Shown piece after piece: positions 1 to 60,000 of a DNA stretch of 60,000 nt (within the stretch, counting starts at the first letter, position 1; every line of letters starts with the position of its first letter). A program made the translations under genes and the position numbers. The notes beneath the pieces were generated by a model, which made no database searches, was not told the origin of the DNA, and worked only from the letters and a program-made list of their open reading frames with translations. The stretch is from Owenia fusiformis (Eukaryota > Annelida > Polychaeta > Sabellida > Oweniidae): positions 13,523,181 to 13,583,180 of the forward strand of contig CAIIXF020000010.1 in assembly GCA_903813345.2 (NCBI GenBank), written 5' to 3'.

Positions 1-1140
1 ACAACGGCAACGCCAAAGCGTAGCGAATCCCATCGAACAGAAATGGCTGGCATTTTTACAAACGAAGCGCAAATATCATAAAACAACACACCAGAAAGGC
101 CACCATTTTCAAAATGGTTGCTCACTAGCCAAGTTGTCATCAGAAGAAATAATATGCTTTTAAGTAGCCACCTCTAAAATTTTTTGAAAAATCGCACACG
201 TACTTGTAAAATAACACACGTAAAAATGGTGGCCATTTTTCAAAATGGCTGACTACTCCCCAAAGTTTTATAAGACAATGTGCCATGCTAAAAGTATTCA
301 CATATCAAATATGAACAAAATCGCTCCACTACTTTTCGAGTTATAGTAGAATACGTTAAAATGGCGGCCATTTTTCAAAATGGCCACCTTCTACCAAAAG
401 CGTCATTAAAAATAGACGGTGTTCCATGCTTATAGTATTCACATACCAAATATGAACAAAATCGCTCGACTACTTTTCGAGTATTAGTAAAATACGTTAA
501 AATGGCGGCCATTTTTCAAAATTGTTTTCAAAATGGCCGCCTTCTACCAAAAGTGTCATAGGACAGTGTGCCATGCTTATAGTATTCACATACCAAATAT
601 GAACAAAATCGCTCCACTACTTTTCGAGTTATAGTAAAATACATTATAAAGTGGCGGCCATTTTTCAAAATGGCCGCCTTCTACAAAAGTGTCTTTAGAC
701 AGTGTGCAATGCTTATAGTATTCACACACCAAATATGAACAAAATCGCTCCACTATTTTTTGAGTTACAGCAAAAATCGTAAAATGACGAGTAAAGGCCG
801 CCATTTTTCAAGATGGCTGCCATGTGCTTTTTAATATCTACATTTGTAGCATTATTAATGTCCTTTATAATTTTTTTACATTTAAAACATATTGCTATTA
901 CAGTTTTACATATTGCACCTAAATTACTGTAAAATCGTCACTAAAATGGCCGCCATTTTGCAATGAGCGGCCATTTTGAAAATCGGCTTTCGAGCAGAAC
1001 TTCTACCCCCATAGGGTATATGTGTACGAAATATGAACAAAATCGGGCCAACGGTATTTGAGTTATTGCCCGGACGGACGGACAGACAGACGGACGGACG
1101 GACGGAGGCGTTCCCTATATCCCTCCGAACTTCGTTCGAT
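1..1140. repeat. 'AAAATGGCGGCCATTTTT' repeat block ending in CGGACGG run
   Basis: About five units of roughly 120-140 bases share TTTTCGAGTTATAGTAAAAT, then a GGCGGCCATTTTTCAAAATGG inverted core and a CATACCAAATATGAACAAAA segment. The block ends with a CGGACGGACGG run and CCTCCGAACTTCGTTCG. Related copies lie at 1,757-2,712, 6,010-6,715 and 15,425-15,765. Confidence 0.8.
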
Positions 1141-1756
1141 GGGATAATTAAAGCATCTATACTTGAGGTTCATTTGAGGGTAGCTGTCGAATTAACCTTA
1201 GACTGCTCTAAATTGCAAATACATGTACTGTACAAATATATCTCAGCAATGAATGCACAAGAGGATATAGGTGAGTCTTGTTTCTTCATATTTCGTCTTT
1301 TCCCTTATTCAAAGAGGAAGAACTAATATGTAGAGATTAAACTAAAATAAAGGACCCATGGTCCTGTGCTCACACAGTTTGGAACCTTCAGAGGAATGTA
1401 TATCCTGACTTTCAAACAAAAATATTGATTTGGATTTGTAGTTTCGAACTTTGAGAAACTTAGATAGTACAGTTGTGTGACCTAGTTTGATGACCTTTGA
1501 CCTTGAAAATTTTACTTATTCAGAGCTCAGTAAGGTCTTTTGTGATTAAGAAGAGCACACTAGCCAAAAGTTGTCCAGTGAAAATTTGTGCTGATTTTTG
1601 GACACTAGACAAAAAGTCTAGTATTAAAAAAATCCAATATTATACACTGAAACCGGGCGAACTTGGGAAACGGCGATGATAGGTCAAAAAATAGGCATTA
1701 TGGATATGCATAAAATAAATGTGGATATGACTCAATCTGAATAGCAGTTTTAATTT
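1141..1756. other. Non-coding stretch without recognised features
   Basis: AT-rich sequence with short open frames only. I see no splice-supported exon, RNA gene or repeat. Confidence 0.5.
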
Positions 1757-2712
1757 GTGAAGCCAATGTTGACGGACGGACGGACCAACGGATCAATGGA
1801 CGGATGGATGGACGGAGGGACGGACGGACCAACAGACGGATGCCTGGTCTATCCCATAGGCTCACTGTGTGAGCCAACTAGAAAAACAGCAACTCCACAG
1901 AATAGCAAATCCCACAAAACAAAACATTTTTTTGATAATTAGTCGCCATCTTGAAAATTTCTTCTCCAACAGAGCATATCAGCATATAACCAAATCCATC
2001 CACTGAAATTTGAGTAATCAAAAATTATGTATTTTCAAAAAGCCACCAAATCCATACATCGATATTTGATTTATCAAAGATTATGTTTTTTAACAAAAAA
2101 TGGCAGCCGTTCTGAAATTCAAATTCCATCTTAAAAATTCTTTCTTGAGCTGAGCTTGTATGTGTCCCGAGGCAAAATTTGGACCATATCTGTCCTCTAA
2201 GTATTTGAGATATCAAAGACCCCATTTTTTATGAAAAATGGTGGCCATTTTGGAATTCAGTGGTCATCTTAAAAATGTCTTCTTTAGCAGAGCTCTTTTG
2301 TTCTTTAGCATCATCATATAAAATTTGAACCAAATCCGTTCACTGGTGTTTGAGTTATCAAAGATTACGTTTTTTTACAAAAATGGCCGCCAATTTGATA
2401 TTCAGCCACCATCTTGAAAATATCTTCTATAGCAAAGTTCCTTTGTCCCTAGGCATCAGCATATAAAATTTGAACCAAATCCTTAAACTAGTATATGAGT
2501 TATCAAAGGTTATATTTTTACAAAAAATGATGGCCATTTTGAATTTAGCAGCCATAATCAAAATTCCTTCTCCAGCAGAGGTTCTACACATATAGGGCAT
2601 AAGCCTATAAAATTTCAATCAAATCCGTCAAACAGTATTTGAGTTATTGCCCGGATGGACAGACTGACGGCTTTTCTATATCCCCCTCGAACTTCGTCCG
2701 GTGGGTGGGATT
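1757..2712. repeat. Second block of the CGGACGG / ATGGCCGCC repeat family
   Basis: A CGGACGGACGG run (1,770-1,850) is followed by about four diverged units of roughly 150 bases with GAGTTATCAAAGATTA, AAAATGG and AGCATATAAAATTTGAACCA. It closes with TTGCCCGGATGG and CCCCTCGAACTTCGTCCGG, the same end as the block at 1-1,140. Confidence 0.75.
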
Positions 2713-2791
2713 GATCAGTGTCCAGGATCATTATTAGACAAAATGTAGATCAGACGATTGCAACATGAATCTCCATTTTTAATTCAGTGTT

Positions 2792-3597
2792 TAGCCTTGC
2801 CCAAGTCGGTATTTTTTACTTATCTGATCTTGAATTATTACTGCCTTGTACAATCCAATACATCTCCGCTGCTATTATGCTGAGATATTCAACGGTTTCG
2901 AGATTTCCATGATACCTACGCTATCAGGAGTATTGCGAAACCTTATTGATTAACAGATATACGCGTGGACACGACGTGTGACTTCAGGCTGATTGACCAA
3001 TCAAAACGTTATCAGGTTGAGCTGCACAGCAAAGCAATCTTCCCGTCTTCGACTTGAAATTCAATGATCTGATCGATCGTTTCTTAGTTACAATATATTA
3101 TGTAATTAAATGTACATAGGGAATGTAAGAGTCATTAATATAAATTAAATCATGCAATAGATTTAAAACTGATCTAGTGATGAAAATGCAAGACCTAGTC
3201 CAATGTAGCGGGTCATGTAGTCGTCGATCAGTGATTGAATCTCAGCCTACATGTTCATTTGAATTCAGCAATCGTTTCAACGTTTATTGTTGAAATCTTC
3301 TAACCTCCGGTTACCGATCGATGTCTAGCATCCACTTAACTCTGATTGATATTTATCTGATAAAATATTTGTATTTTCATGATGAATTCATGCAAGATTT
3401 GTTCGTGAAACGTCCCGACGAAAAGTGTACTTGTTTTTGACCGTGCATAATAATGAGCTAGCGCTGCAGGGCCGTCGTTGATTGGTCAAATTTTACCGAC
3501 ATAAACATTGAGTCGGTAAAGCACGTGGCTTTCTCTTTTGTACAAGGCGGTCATAATAGAAATCAGATAGTAAAAGAGACCGACTTGGGCAAGGCTA
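2792..3597. mobile_element. Inverted-repeat DNA element with perfect 9-bp target duplication
   Basis: The ends are inverted: TAGCCTTGCCCAAGTCGG at the left, CCGACTTGGGCAAGGCTA at the right, with similarity running on for about 40 bases. TTCAGTGTT flanks both sides (2,783-2,791 and 3,598-3,606). At 806 bases with no transposase frame it is non-autonomous. The 9-bp duplication suggests a Mutator-like element. Confidence 0.8.
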
Positions 3598-3858
3598 TTC
3601 AGTGTTGTAACTGAACTATTTGGTTTCGAATATCAAAATTGGAAAAAATATGAACATACGATAGAACTACATACACTTGATCAATTTTGAAAATACATGT
3701 ACCATTACTTTGAGATTGGCATGGTCTGAGAATGATGTCATTATTGATGACTGGATTTGTATGTCTAGATCACGGTCACATCACAAAAACCTGATTTAAG
3801 TTGTGCAAAAATAGTATATGTATCGTTCATGTTGAGTAATAGACCAGTAAATACTTAC

Positions 3859-5670
3859 AAGGCATTAACATGACAAAATGACACCACTTAGTTGCTCACA
3901 ATATAATTAGTTCAATCTTAAAGTGTCTCACATATTCGATCAAAACTTGCCATGCAAACATGTTAGTCTACTTTACTGACCCCCTTGCTGTAACAAGGAA
4001 CCCAAAACACATTAAAACGTAAACATAAACCAATTAGTCACTTCACTATGAAAGTGAGGGGTGTTAGCAAAAATGTGTATTAGGCCATAAGAAGTAGGTT
4101 ATTTGTTTTGCGTCATGGCAAAATCCAAATCATGCAAGGGTACAAGGAAAACAAACACAAACTCAAGAAAAAACACAAACTTATTATGCCCATAATTGTT
4201 TATGGGCATATAAAGGAATGACATGCCAATTTGCAGTGATTACAAACACATATCTATACATCCTATACAATATATGTAAGCATAGCTATTATTCAAGGGT
4301 ACAAAATAAGAAAATACACAATGTATGCTAAAGTAATCAATAACACTGTCAATTTTGACGCACATCAAATGATCTGCCATTTCGTCCGATTCTGATTGAA
4401 TGAAATGCGATGGTACTTTCAAACCCTTGTAATTGCTATTTGGATGTGTTTGTTTTTTTCTGATTTGCTCAAAATCGTGCAAGCAAGGGGACGCAAAAAC
4501 AGAGAATGTACTTCTTATGGCCTTAGCAGAATACGCTGTGTGCATGGACTAACACAATATCAGTGGTCATTTACTGTGTCAACTTAGTTATGAAAGGGTC
4601 TGAGGTGCTATTAAGGTTACGAACGAAAGCATACGTGACGTCATTTCTTTGTAACTTTGCGAATCGTTCGTAACTTTACGAAAGTTCTGTTAATGCACAT
4701 TTACCAAATTCGTAAAATTAACAATTGACTTGCGAATTCGTAACTTTGCGAAAGTTCTGTTAATGACCCCCAGGAGTTCAAATCTGACTTGAGATTTAAG
4801 ATTTCACCTTCATTGACCTTCTCGAGGTCATAGAAAAGTCAAATAGGTCTTTTTTAAACTTGCATCAAATTGACCAATTTTTTTCAAAAACATTTACAAT
4901 TAAGTTCTCAAAGGTTCAAATCTGACTATAGGTTTGACCTTCAATGACATTCTCGCCTTAGAATGGCATATTTCTCATCCAGTTCTTATGTAAGGTATAC
5001 AGGTTGGCAAAAAGAAATTATTCTTTATATGCATGCTAAGTTTCAAGCTAAAATATCCACCTACATGTATTCTTACATGATAAGCAAATATGTTCCTGAG
5101 CTGGGAATCTTTGACATCGCGGAGACAGGTTTAATCACAACGCGCAATGATATAAAATGACATCATATTTTTATTTGTGCTAAATAATGATATAAGATGA
5201 CGTCACAATTTGAAATTCGTTTACGAACGATAAAACTTATGAATGACTTACGAAAGTGTTCTGTTAATGGCCGTTTCGTAACTTTACAAATTCGTAAGTC
5301 ATTCGTAACTTTTTAGATATTTACGAATTTCATAAAGTTACGAAATACGAATTCGTAAGTTTGCGAAAGTTCTGTTATTGACCCCCTGGTAACTTGTAGA
5401 TGATTTTGAAAAAAATTGTTCAATTTGTTTTTGACCTTAAGGTCATTGAAGGTCAAATCTTAAATGTAAAGTCAGATTTGAACTTCTGAAAACTTGTAAA
5501 TGATTTAGAAAAAAATTGAAGTCAGTCTAAACTATTTGTTAAGTTATTTAAAGTTTTAAGAATTTGTTCCAGATGCCAACCGCCACCCGCCGATCGCAAA
5601 CTACCAACCGACCGCCAAAAAATTGGAGACCATAACAATATGTCACCACTTCTTGGTGGTGACATAATAA
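3859..5670 (+). repeat. Interrupted copy of the GGTGGTGACA-hairpin repeat
   Basis: The 5' end AAGGCATTAACATGACAAAA is at 3,859. The 3' end, with TGTCACCACTT and GGTGGTGACATAATAA, is at 5,640-5,670. Other repeats are inserted between, and 4,770-4,950 holds a reversed piece of the internal AGGTCA unit. Confidence 0.6.
4616..5390. repeat. Repeats of TTACGAAAGTTCTGTTAATG
   Basis: The motif (A/T)CTTT(A/G)CGAAAGTTCTGTTA(A/T)TG recurs near 4,678, 4,748, 5,249 and 5,354, twice followed by ACCCCC. Between them are many TTCGTAACTTT segments in both orientations, so this looks like an element with complex repeated ends. Confidence 0.55.
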
Positions 5671-5753
5671 ACTGTGATCTTGATGATTGAGATTATTTTA
5701 TTTTATATCAAGGATAACATGATTTTACAGGATATAATTTATTAATTTTACAG

Positions 5754-5888
5754 ATGCAATTAAACAATGGTTGGCAAATTGGGTGATACTCATAAATGAC
5801 AAGAAGGATGCTGCAAAGGTAGCTGCCAGTTACACAGAGGATTGCATGCTTTTGGGACCAAACATGCCAAACAAATTTGGCAGAGAAG
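5754..5888 (+). CDS. SnoaL-like gene, first visible exon
   Basis: The acceptor is AATTTTACAG, the donor GAAG|GTATTT. It encodes the N-terminal helix and the TEDCMLLGPNMP strand. Confidence 0.82.
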
Positions 5889-8800
5889 GTATTTGAAATT
5901 CTGAGACTTTAAAAGAAGGGAAATAGGCTTAAAGTAAGGTGTCTAGAATGAAAATGTCTCTATCAAAAGTTCGCAACTCTGAATGCCCAATTTTTCATCC
6001 TTATATCATGACATATACTAGAAAAACAGCAACTCCATGAAGTAGCAAATCCCATCGAACAAAACATATTTTGATAAATGGCGGCCATATAAAATTTTAG
6101 CCAAATTCATCCACTAGTATTTGAGTTATCAAAGATAATATTTTTATGAAACATGGTTGCCATTTTGAAATTCAGCTCAAATGTCCCAAAGCATCAGCAT
6201 TTAAAATTTAATCCAAAGTCGTCAACTGGTACTTGAGTTATCAAGGATTACATGAAAAATGGCAGAAATTTCGATAAATAGCAGCCATCTTGAAAACTTT
6301 TTCTCAAGCAGAGCTCCTTTATCTCTAGGAATCAGTTTATAAAATTTGAAGTAAATCTGTCCACTGGTATTTGAGCTATCAAAGATTACCCTTTTTTATG
6401 AAAAATGGCAGCCATTTTGAAATTCAGCTGACGCAGATCTCCTTTTTCCCTAGACATCAGCATAAAAAATTGGAACCAAATCCATCTACAATGTACTGGT
6501 ATTTGGGTTATTAATGATAACGTTTTTCCAAAAAATGGCCTCACTTTTTAATTAAGCCACCATATTGAAAATTCTTTCTCGAACAGAGGTCCTACCCACA
6601 TAAGGCATAAGCCTATAAAATTTGAATCAAATCCATCAACCGGTATTTGAGTTATTGCCCGGACAGACGGATGGACGTCTTTCCTATATCCCCCTTGAAC
6701 GTCGTTCAGTGTTTGTTCATTTGGATAATTACTGTTACAGATAATTTGACCATTAAGCATTTATTACACTGCCAATAGATTGTATTTCCTGGCAGTGCAC
6801 CACATGCATGGCTGTAGTGCCTGGTACGCCTAGTATGCACAGGCTTAACCAATGGATGCAAATACACTCCGAATACAACCAAACTTCAAAATTTTCTGAA
6901 CGCTCATTTTTTTCATTGCGCTCAACTAATGTTGTTGTGTTGGTGCACTACTCATGAAAATAGTGCTAAGCCCATAACATGTGTGCAAGGAAAATTTTAT
7001 TCCTTTAAAGTCCAATGCCATGAGTGTCATGTGTAGAATCAGCATGTTTAAAGGCAGTCTTGGTACAGCATCCATATGAACTATAGTTTGGCTCTGTCAT
7101 TCTTGTATTTCATGTCTAGCAATCCAAGTGTCATGTAATCTGCAGGGCATTCCACCTATTTAGGAAGGGACTATATTTTCCTGTCAACCTTTTGCTGTGC
7201 TGCTTTGAACTTGATGTCATCTTTCAATGAATATGAGAAAATTTTAGCACCTGTAGTAATTAGTAGGTACGAAAATTTTCAAACGGAATGCGTGACATAT
7301 ACGTAATTCGCGTGAAAAGTCCGAACGAAATGCGTACATTTTTTTTTCCGGCGTTCGTATTTTTGCTGTGTAGACGATCTTTTTTAGAAATTTTTCTACA
7401 GAAATATTTTTGCTTGACAATTACCAGGTAAAATGCGTATTTGCGTGACATTTTCTGTCACGCAAAAATAACTGGCGTGACTTCAAATTCTTCAGCAAAT
7501 GCGTGACAAATACGCGAATTGCGGGACAGTTGACAGGCCTGCTAATATAAAGTACACTGTATTCCATAATCTTGTGAAAGGAATCAGCATTTTTGACAAA
7601 CTGGCTCTGATCTCTCCAAATATTGTACAGCAACAGATCTGCAATCAATTGACTATTTTGAAAATTACATGTCTGAGAAATAGCAAATGATTTATGGATT
7701 TGTAATTAAATTTTACTAATAATCATGATTTCTTCATTTAAAGTATATGTTGTTTCACCCTAGCTGTCCGCAAACATATGCAGACGCTGATAGACTCTGG
7801 ATTGAAATATATAAATGGGAAGCATATTTCTATAGAAACAAATGGCAACCTGGGCACAGATGTGACTAACTACCATGTTGAGAATGCAGATGGAGAAATT
7901 ATAGGAACAGGAAGGTATACAACTGAAAAATGGCAACTCCACAAAATAGCAAATCTCAATGTAATATGCTTAATTGTTAGAAACCTCGATAAACACTTAA
8001 AAAGGCATATATTGGTGATATCTCAGAATTCCAGCCAAATCAAGTTTTTTTCTAGTATTTATATAGCATAAATTAATAAGGCATTAACATGACAAAATGT
8101 CACCACCTAGGTGCTCACAATATTTTGAATCTTTTTTTACCTCAAGACTATATAGTTGACTCAGATTTAAACTTTTGAGAACTTGTACATGCTTTTGGAA
8201 AAAAAATTGGTCAATTTGAAGCAAGTTGAAAAATGAAAATGCCTTTTTGACCTTTTTTGACCTTGAGAAGGTCGTTGAAGGTCAAATCTTTTTTGACCCA
8301 AAGAAGCTCACTGAGGGTCAAATTTATAGTCAGATTTGAAATTTTGAGAACACGAGATGATTTTGAAAAAAATTGGACAATTTAAAGCAAGTTGAAAAAA
8401 ATCCTTTTTGACCTTAAGAAAGTCATTGAAGGTGAAATCTAAAATCTAGCGTCAGATTTGAACTTCCGAGAGCTTGTAAATGAATTTCCCCAAAAATTGG
8501 TCAATTTAAAGTAAGTTGAAAAAAAGACCTTTTTTACCTTGAAAAGGTCATCGACGGTCAAATCTTAATTCTAGAGTCAGATTTGAACCTTTGAAAACTT
8601 GTAGATGATTTTGAAAAAATTAAAGTCAGTCTAAACAGTATTTGTCAAGTTATTGGAAGTTGTAAGAAATTGTTAGAGACGCCGATCAGCAATCAAGAAT
8701 CAACCATAACAATATGTCACCACTTTTTGGTGGAGACATAATAAAACTAGATTTGAACTTCTGAAAACTTGTAGATAATTTTCCAAAAAATTGAAGTCAG

Positions 8801-9080
8801 TCTAAACGGTATTTGTTAAGTTATTGGAAGACTGTAACGATTTGTTACAGATGCTGACTGGATGACCCCTAATGATTTTACAAAATGTGTCATGTACATA
8901 ATGCAACTTTAATTTAAAACATAGTTACATAATTTATGTTTTCATTCATTTGAAATTGAAATGAGTTATGGATATAGAAAATCTGATTATTTCAGGACAC
9001 ATTGTGTGTGGAAGAAAATAGATGGTGTCTGGTATTGCCACAGGGATGCATGGGGATTGTGCCCAATTGACACAAGCTAA
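5754..9080 (+). CDS. NTF2/SnoaL-like (DUF4440-type) small protein, three exons, first exon not found
   Basis: Exons 5,754-5,888, 7,764-7,914 and 8,996-9,080 join in frame to about 123 residues. They read AIKQWLANWVILINDKKDAA, SYTEDCMLLGPNMPNKFGRE, AVRKHMQTLIDSGLKYINGK and, at the end, WKKIDGVWYCHRDAWGLCPI DTS. The pattern of a helix, YTEDCMLLGP, then GREAV and a final W-x-x-D-G-V-W strand fits the cone-shaped NTF2-like fold of SnoaL/DUF4440 proteins. The substrate is unknown. The first visible exon begins in phase 1 at an acceptor, so a start exon upstream is missing. AATAAA lies at 9,209. The gene runs opposite to the dynein gene and may be inside its next intron. Confidence 0.8.
6010..6715. 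repeat. Third block of the ATGGCCGCC / CGGACGG family (in SnoaL-like intron 1)
   Basis: Units contain GAGTTATCAAAGATAA, CAGCATATAAAATTT-like tracts and a terminal TTGCCCGGACAGACGGATGG with TATATCCCCCTTGAACGTCG. It has the same layout as 1,970-2,712. Confidence 0.7.
7440..7466. repeat. Perfect 11-bp-stem hairpin
   Basis: TTTGCGTGACA, loop TTTTC, then TGTCACGCAAA. Several more GCGTGAC copies lie within 7,290-7,520, so this is part of a short local repeat cluster. Confidence 0.7.
7764..7914 (+). CDS. SnoaL-like gene, second visible exon
   Basis: The acceptor is TTTCACCCTAG. The split codon G|CT yields GREAV. It ends NADGEIIGTGR at GAAG|GTATAC. Confidence 0.82.
8078..8743 (+). repeat. Long copy of the GGTGGTGACA-hairpin repeat with internal AGGTCA tandem units
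   Basis: It begins AAGGCATTAACATGACAAAA and ends with a hairpin built from TGTCACCACTT and GGTGGAGACATAATAA. In between are four or so units of roughly 100 bases carrying TTGACCTTGAGAAGGTC-like inverted half-sites and CAGATTTGAAC. It lies in the last SnoaL-like intron. A partial repeat of its tail follows to about 8,870. Confidence 0.8.
8996..9080 (+). CDS. SnoaL-like gene, last exon
   Basis: The acceptor is TTATTTCAG. It encodes THCVWKKIDGVWYCHRDAWG LCPIDTS and stops at TAA 9,078. Confidence 0.82.
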
Positions 9081-9208
9081 TATGCAATGTTGTATGATAC
9101 ATTTATGGCAACGTAAGGTGTCCGGAACGAAATCAGGGTGTCCCGGGCCTACAGACTCCCACTTCTGCCAAACCCTGAATGTATCGATAAACAGCAGGAC
9201 ATATTCAT

Positions 9209-9214
9209 AATAAA
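9209..9214 (+). terminator. SnoaL-like gene polyadenylation signal
   Basis: AATAAA lies 129 bases after the stop codon. Confidence 0.6.
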
Positions 9215-9730
9215 GCAAAATTCACATACATCAATATGCTTAGATACTATTAAAGGCCCCATATAAAGCTTAGACCTTTAAATGAGATTACTTTAAGGAA
9301 TACAGCTCAGTGTCCACTTATCTAATTTATAGCATGCATTTGTAGAATGTAGTTTTATATGAGACTTTATTATTGTAATCAATTAGAAGCTTTACCATTT
9401 CAATCATTTAACAATGAACAGTCTCATGCAATCTTTGGAAATATATAATACCATAAATCAAAGAATCTTTCTTTATTCCTTAGTAAACAATGTAGGGACA
9501 CACTGTCACATGTGGGATTATTCCAAGGTTTAGAAACTTAATTTCAAAGTTTAGAAGCTTAATCAATTTCTAGTTAGCACATTTTGTATGAAAAGGGTGT
9601 ATCATACTCAACTCAATTGTTTTTTATGTGTCATATTTTGGACAACAACACTGAGATCACAATTTTTGACACTCTTGAACTTTCCATCTCTGCATAATGC
9701 CTAAATTTTCAAACTAAATAGAATACATAC
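9215..9730. other. Spacer between the SnoaL-like gene and the last visible dynein exon
   Basis: AT-rich sequence after the polyadenylation signal. I see no coding, RNA or repeat feature. Confidence 0.5.

Positions 9731-60000
<50,270 letters not shown>

Noticed and set aside
4115-4139. Candidate first exon of the SnoaL-like gene, ATG to AAGG|GTACAA, giving MAKSKSCK
   Set aside because: The phase fits, but the ATG lies beside the inverted repeat of a small element (GGCCATAAGAAGTA at 4,083, reversed at about 4,510) and the donor is weak.

Overview
The window is AT-rich, intron-dense DNA from an animal with motile cilia, most likely an aquatic invertebrate. The evidence is GT-AG introns, a ciliary outer-arm dynein gene conserved exon by exon with vertebrate DNAH5/DNAH8, and many small DNA transposons. 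I cannot name the species.

The minus strand from 60,000 down to 9,731 is one axonemal dynein heavy chain gene. I placed 55 consecutive coding exons (8,917 bases, about 2,972 codons). All 54 junctions have GT-AG borders and keep frame. In transcript order they encode the end of the tail and the linker (60,000-38,888), AAA1 (38,718-36,803), AAA2 (36,562-33,130), AAA3 (32,288-27,524), AAA4 (27,205-18,053), the stalk with its microtubule-binding tip (17,873-14,724), AAA5 and the buttress (14,474-10,658), and the start of AAA6 (10,261-9,731). The N-terminal tail start and the rest of AAA6 plus the C-terminal domain lie outside the window.

Three other genes or gene pieces lie on the plus strand. 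An iduronate-2-sulfatase-like gene (49,460-52,062, two coding exons and perhaps an upstream exon at 46,822) sits inside a 7.1 kb dynein intron. A three-exon NTF2/SnoaL-like small-protein gene (5,754-9,080, first exon not found) lies beyond the last visible dynein exon. A TM6-TM7 fragment of a rhodopsin-family GPCR (15,060-15,383) lies in another dynein intron.

Much of the rest is repeats. These include a foldback-like composite of about 7.5 kb (19,046-26,505) whose inverted arms carry 353-bp tandem units and whose centre holds two minisatellites. There is an 833-bp four-TIR palindrome (39,147-39,979), seven small elements with 5-bp target duplications, several TTAA-flanked elements and one element with a perfect 9-bp duplication. 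A GGTGGTGACA-hairpin repeat occurs at 11 loci, always in the same orientation. Two neighbouring dynein exons each have a partial tandem duplicate; one is a 63-nt, in-frame, splice-competent exon copy.
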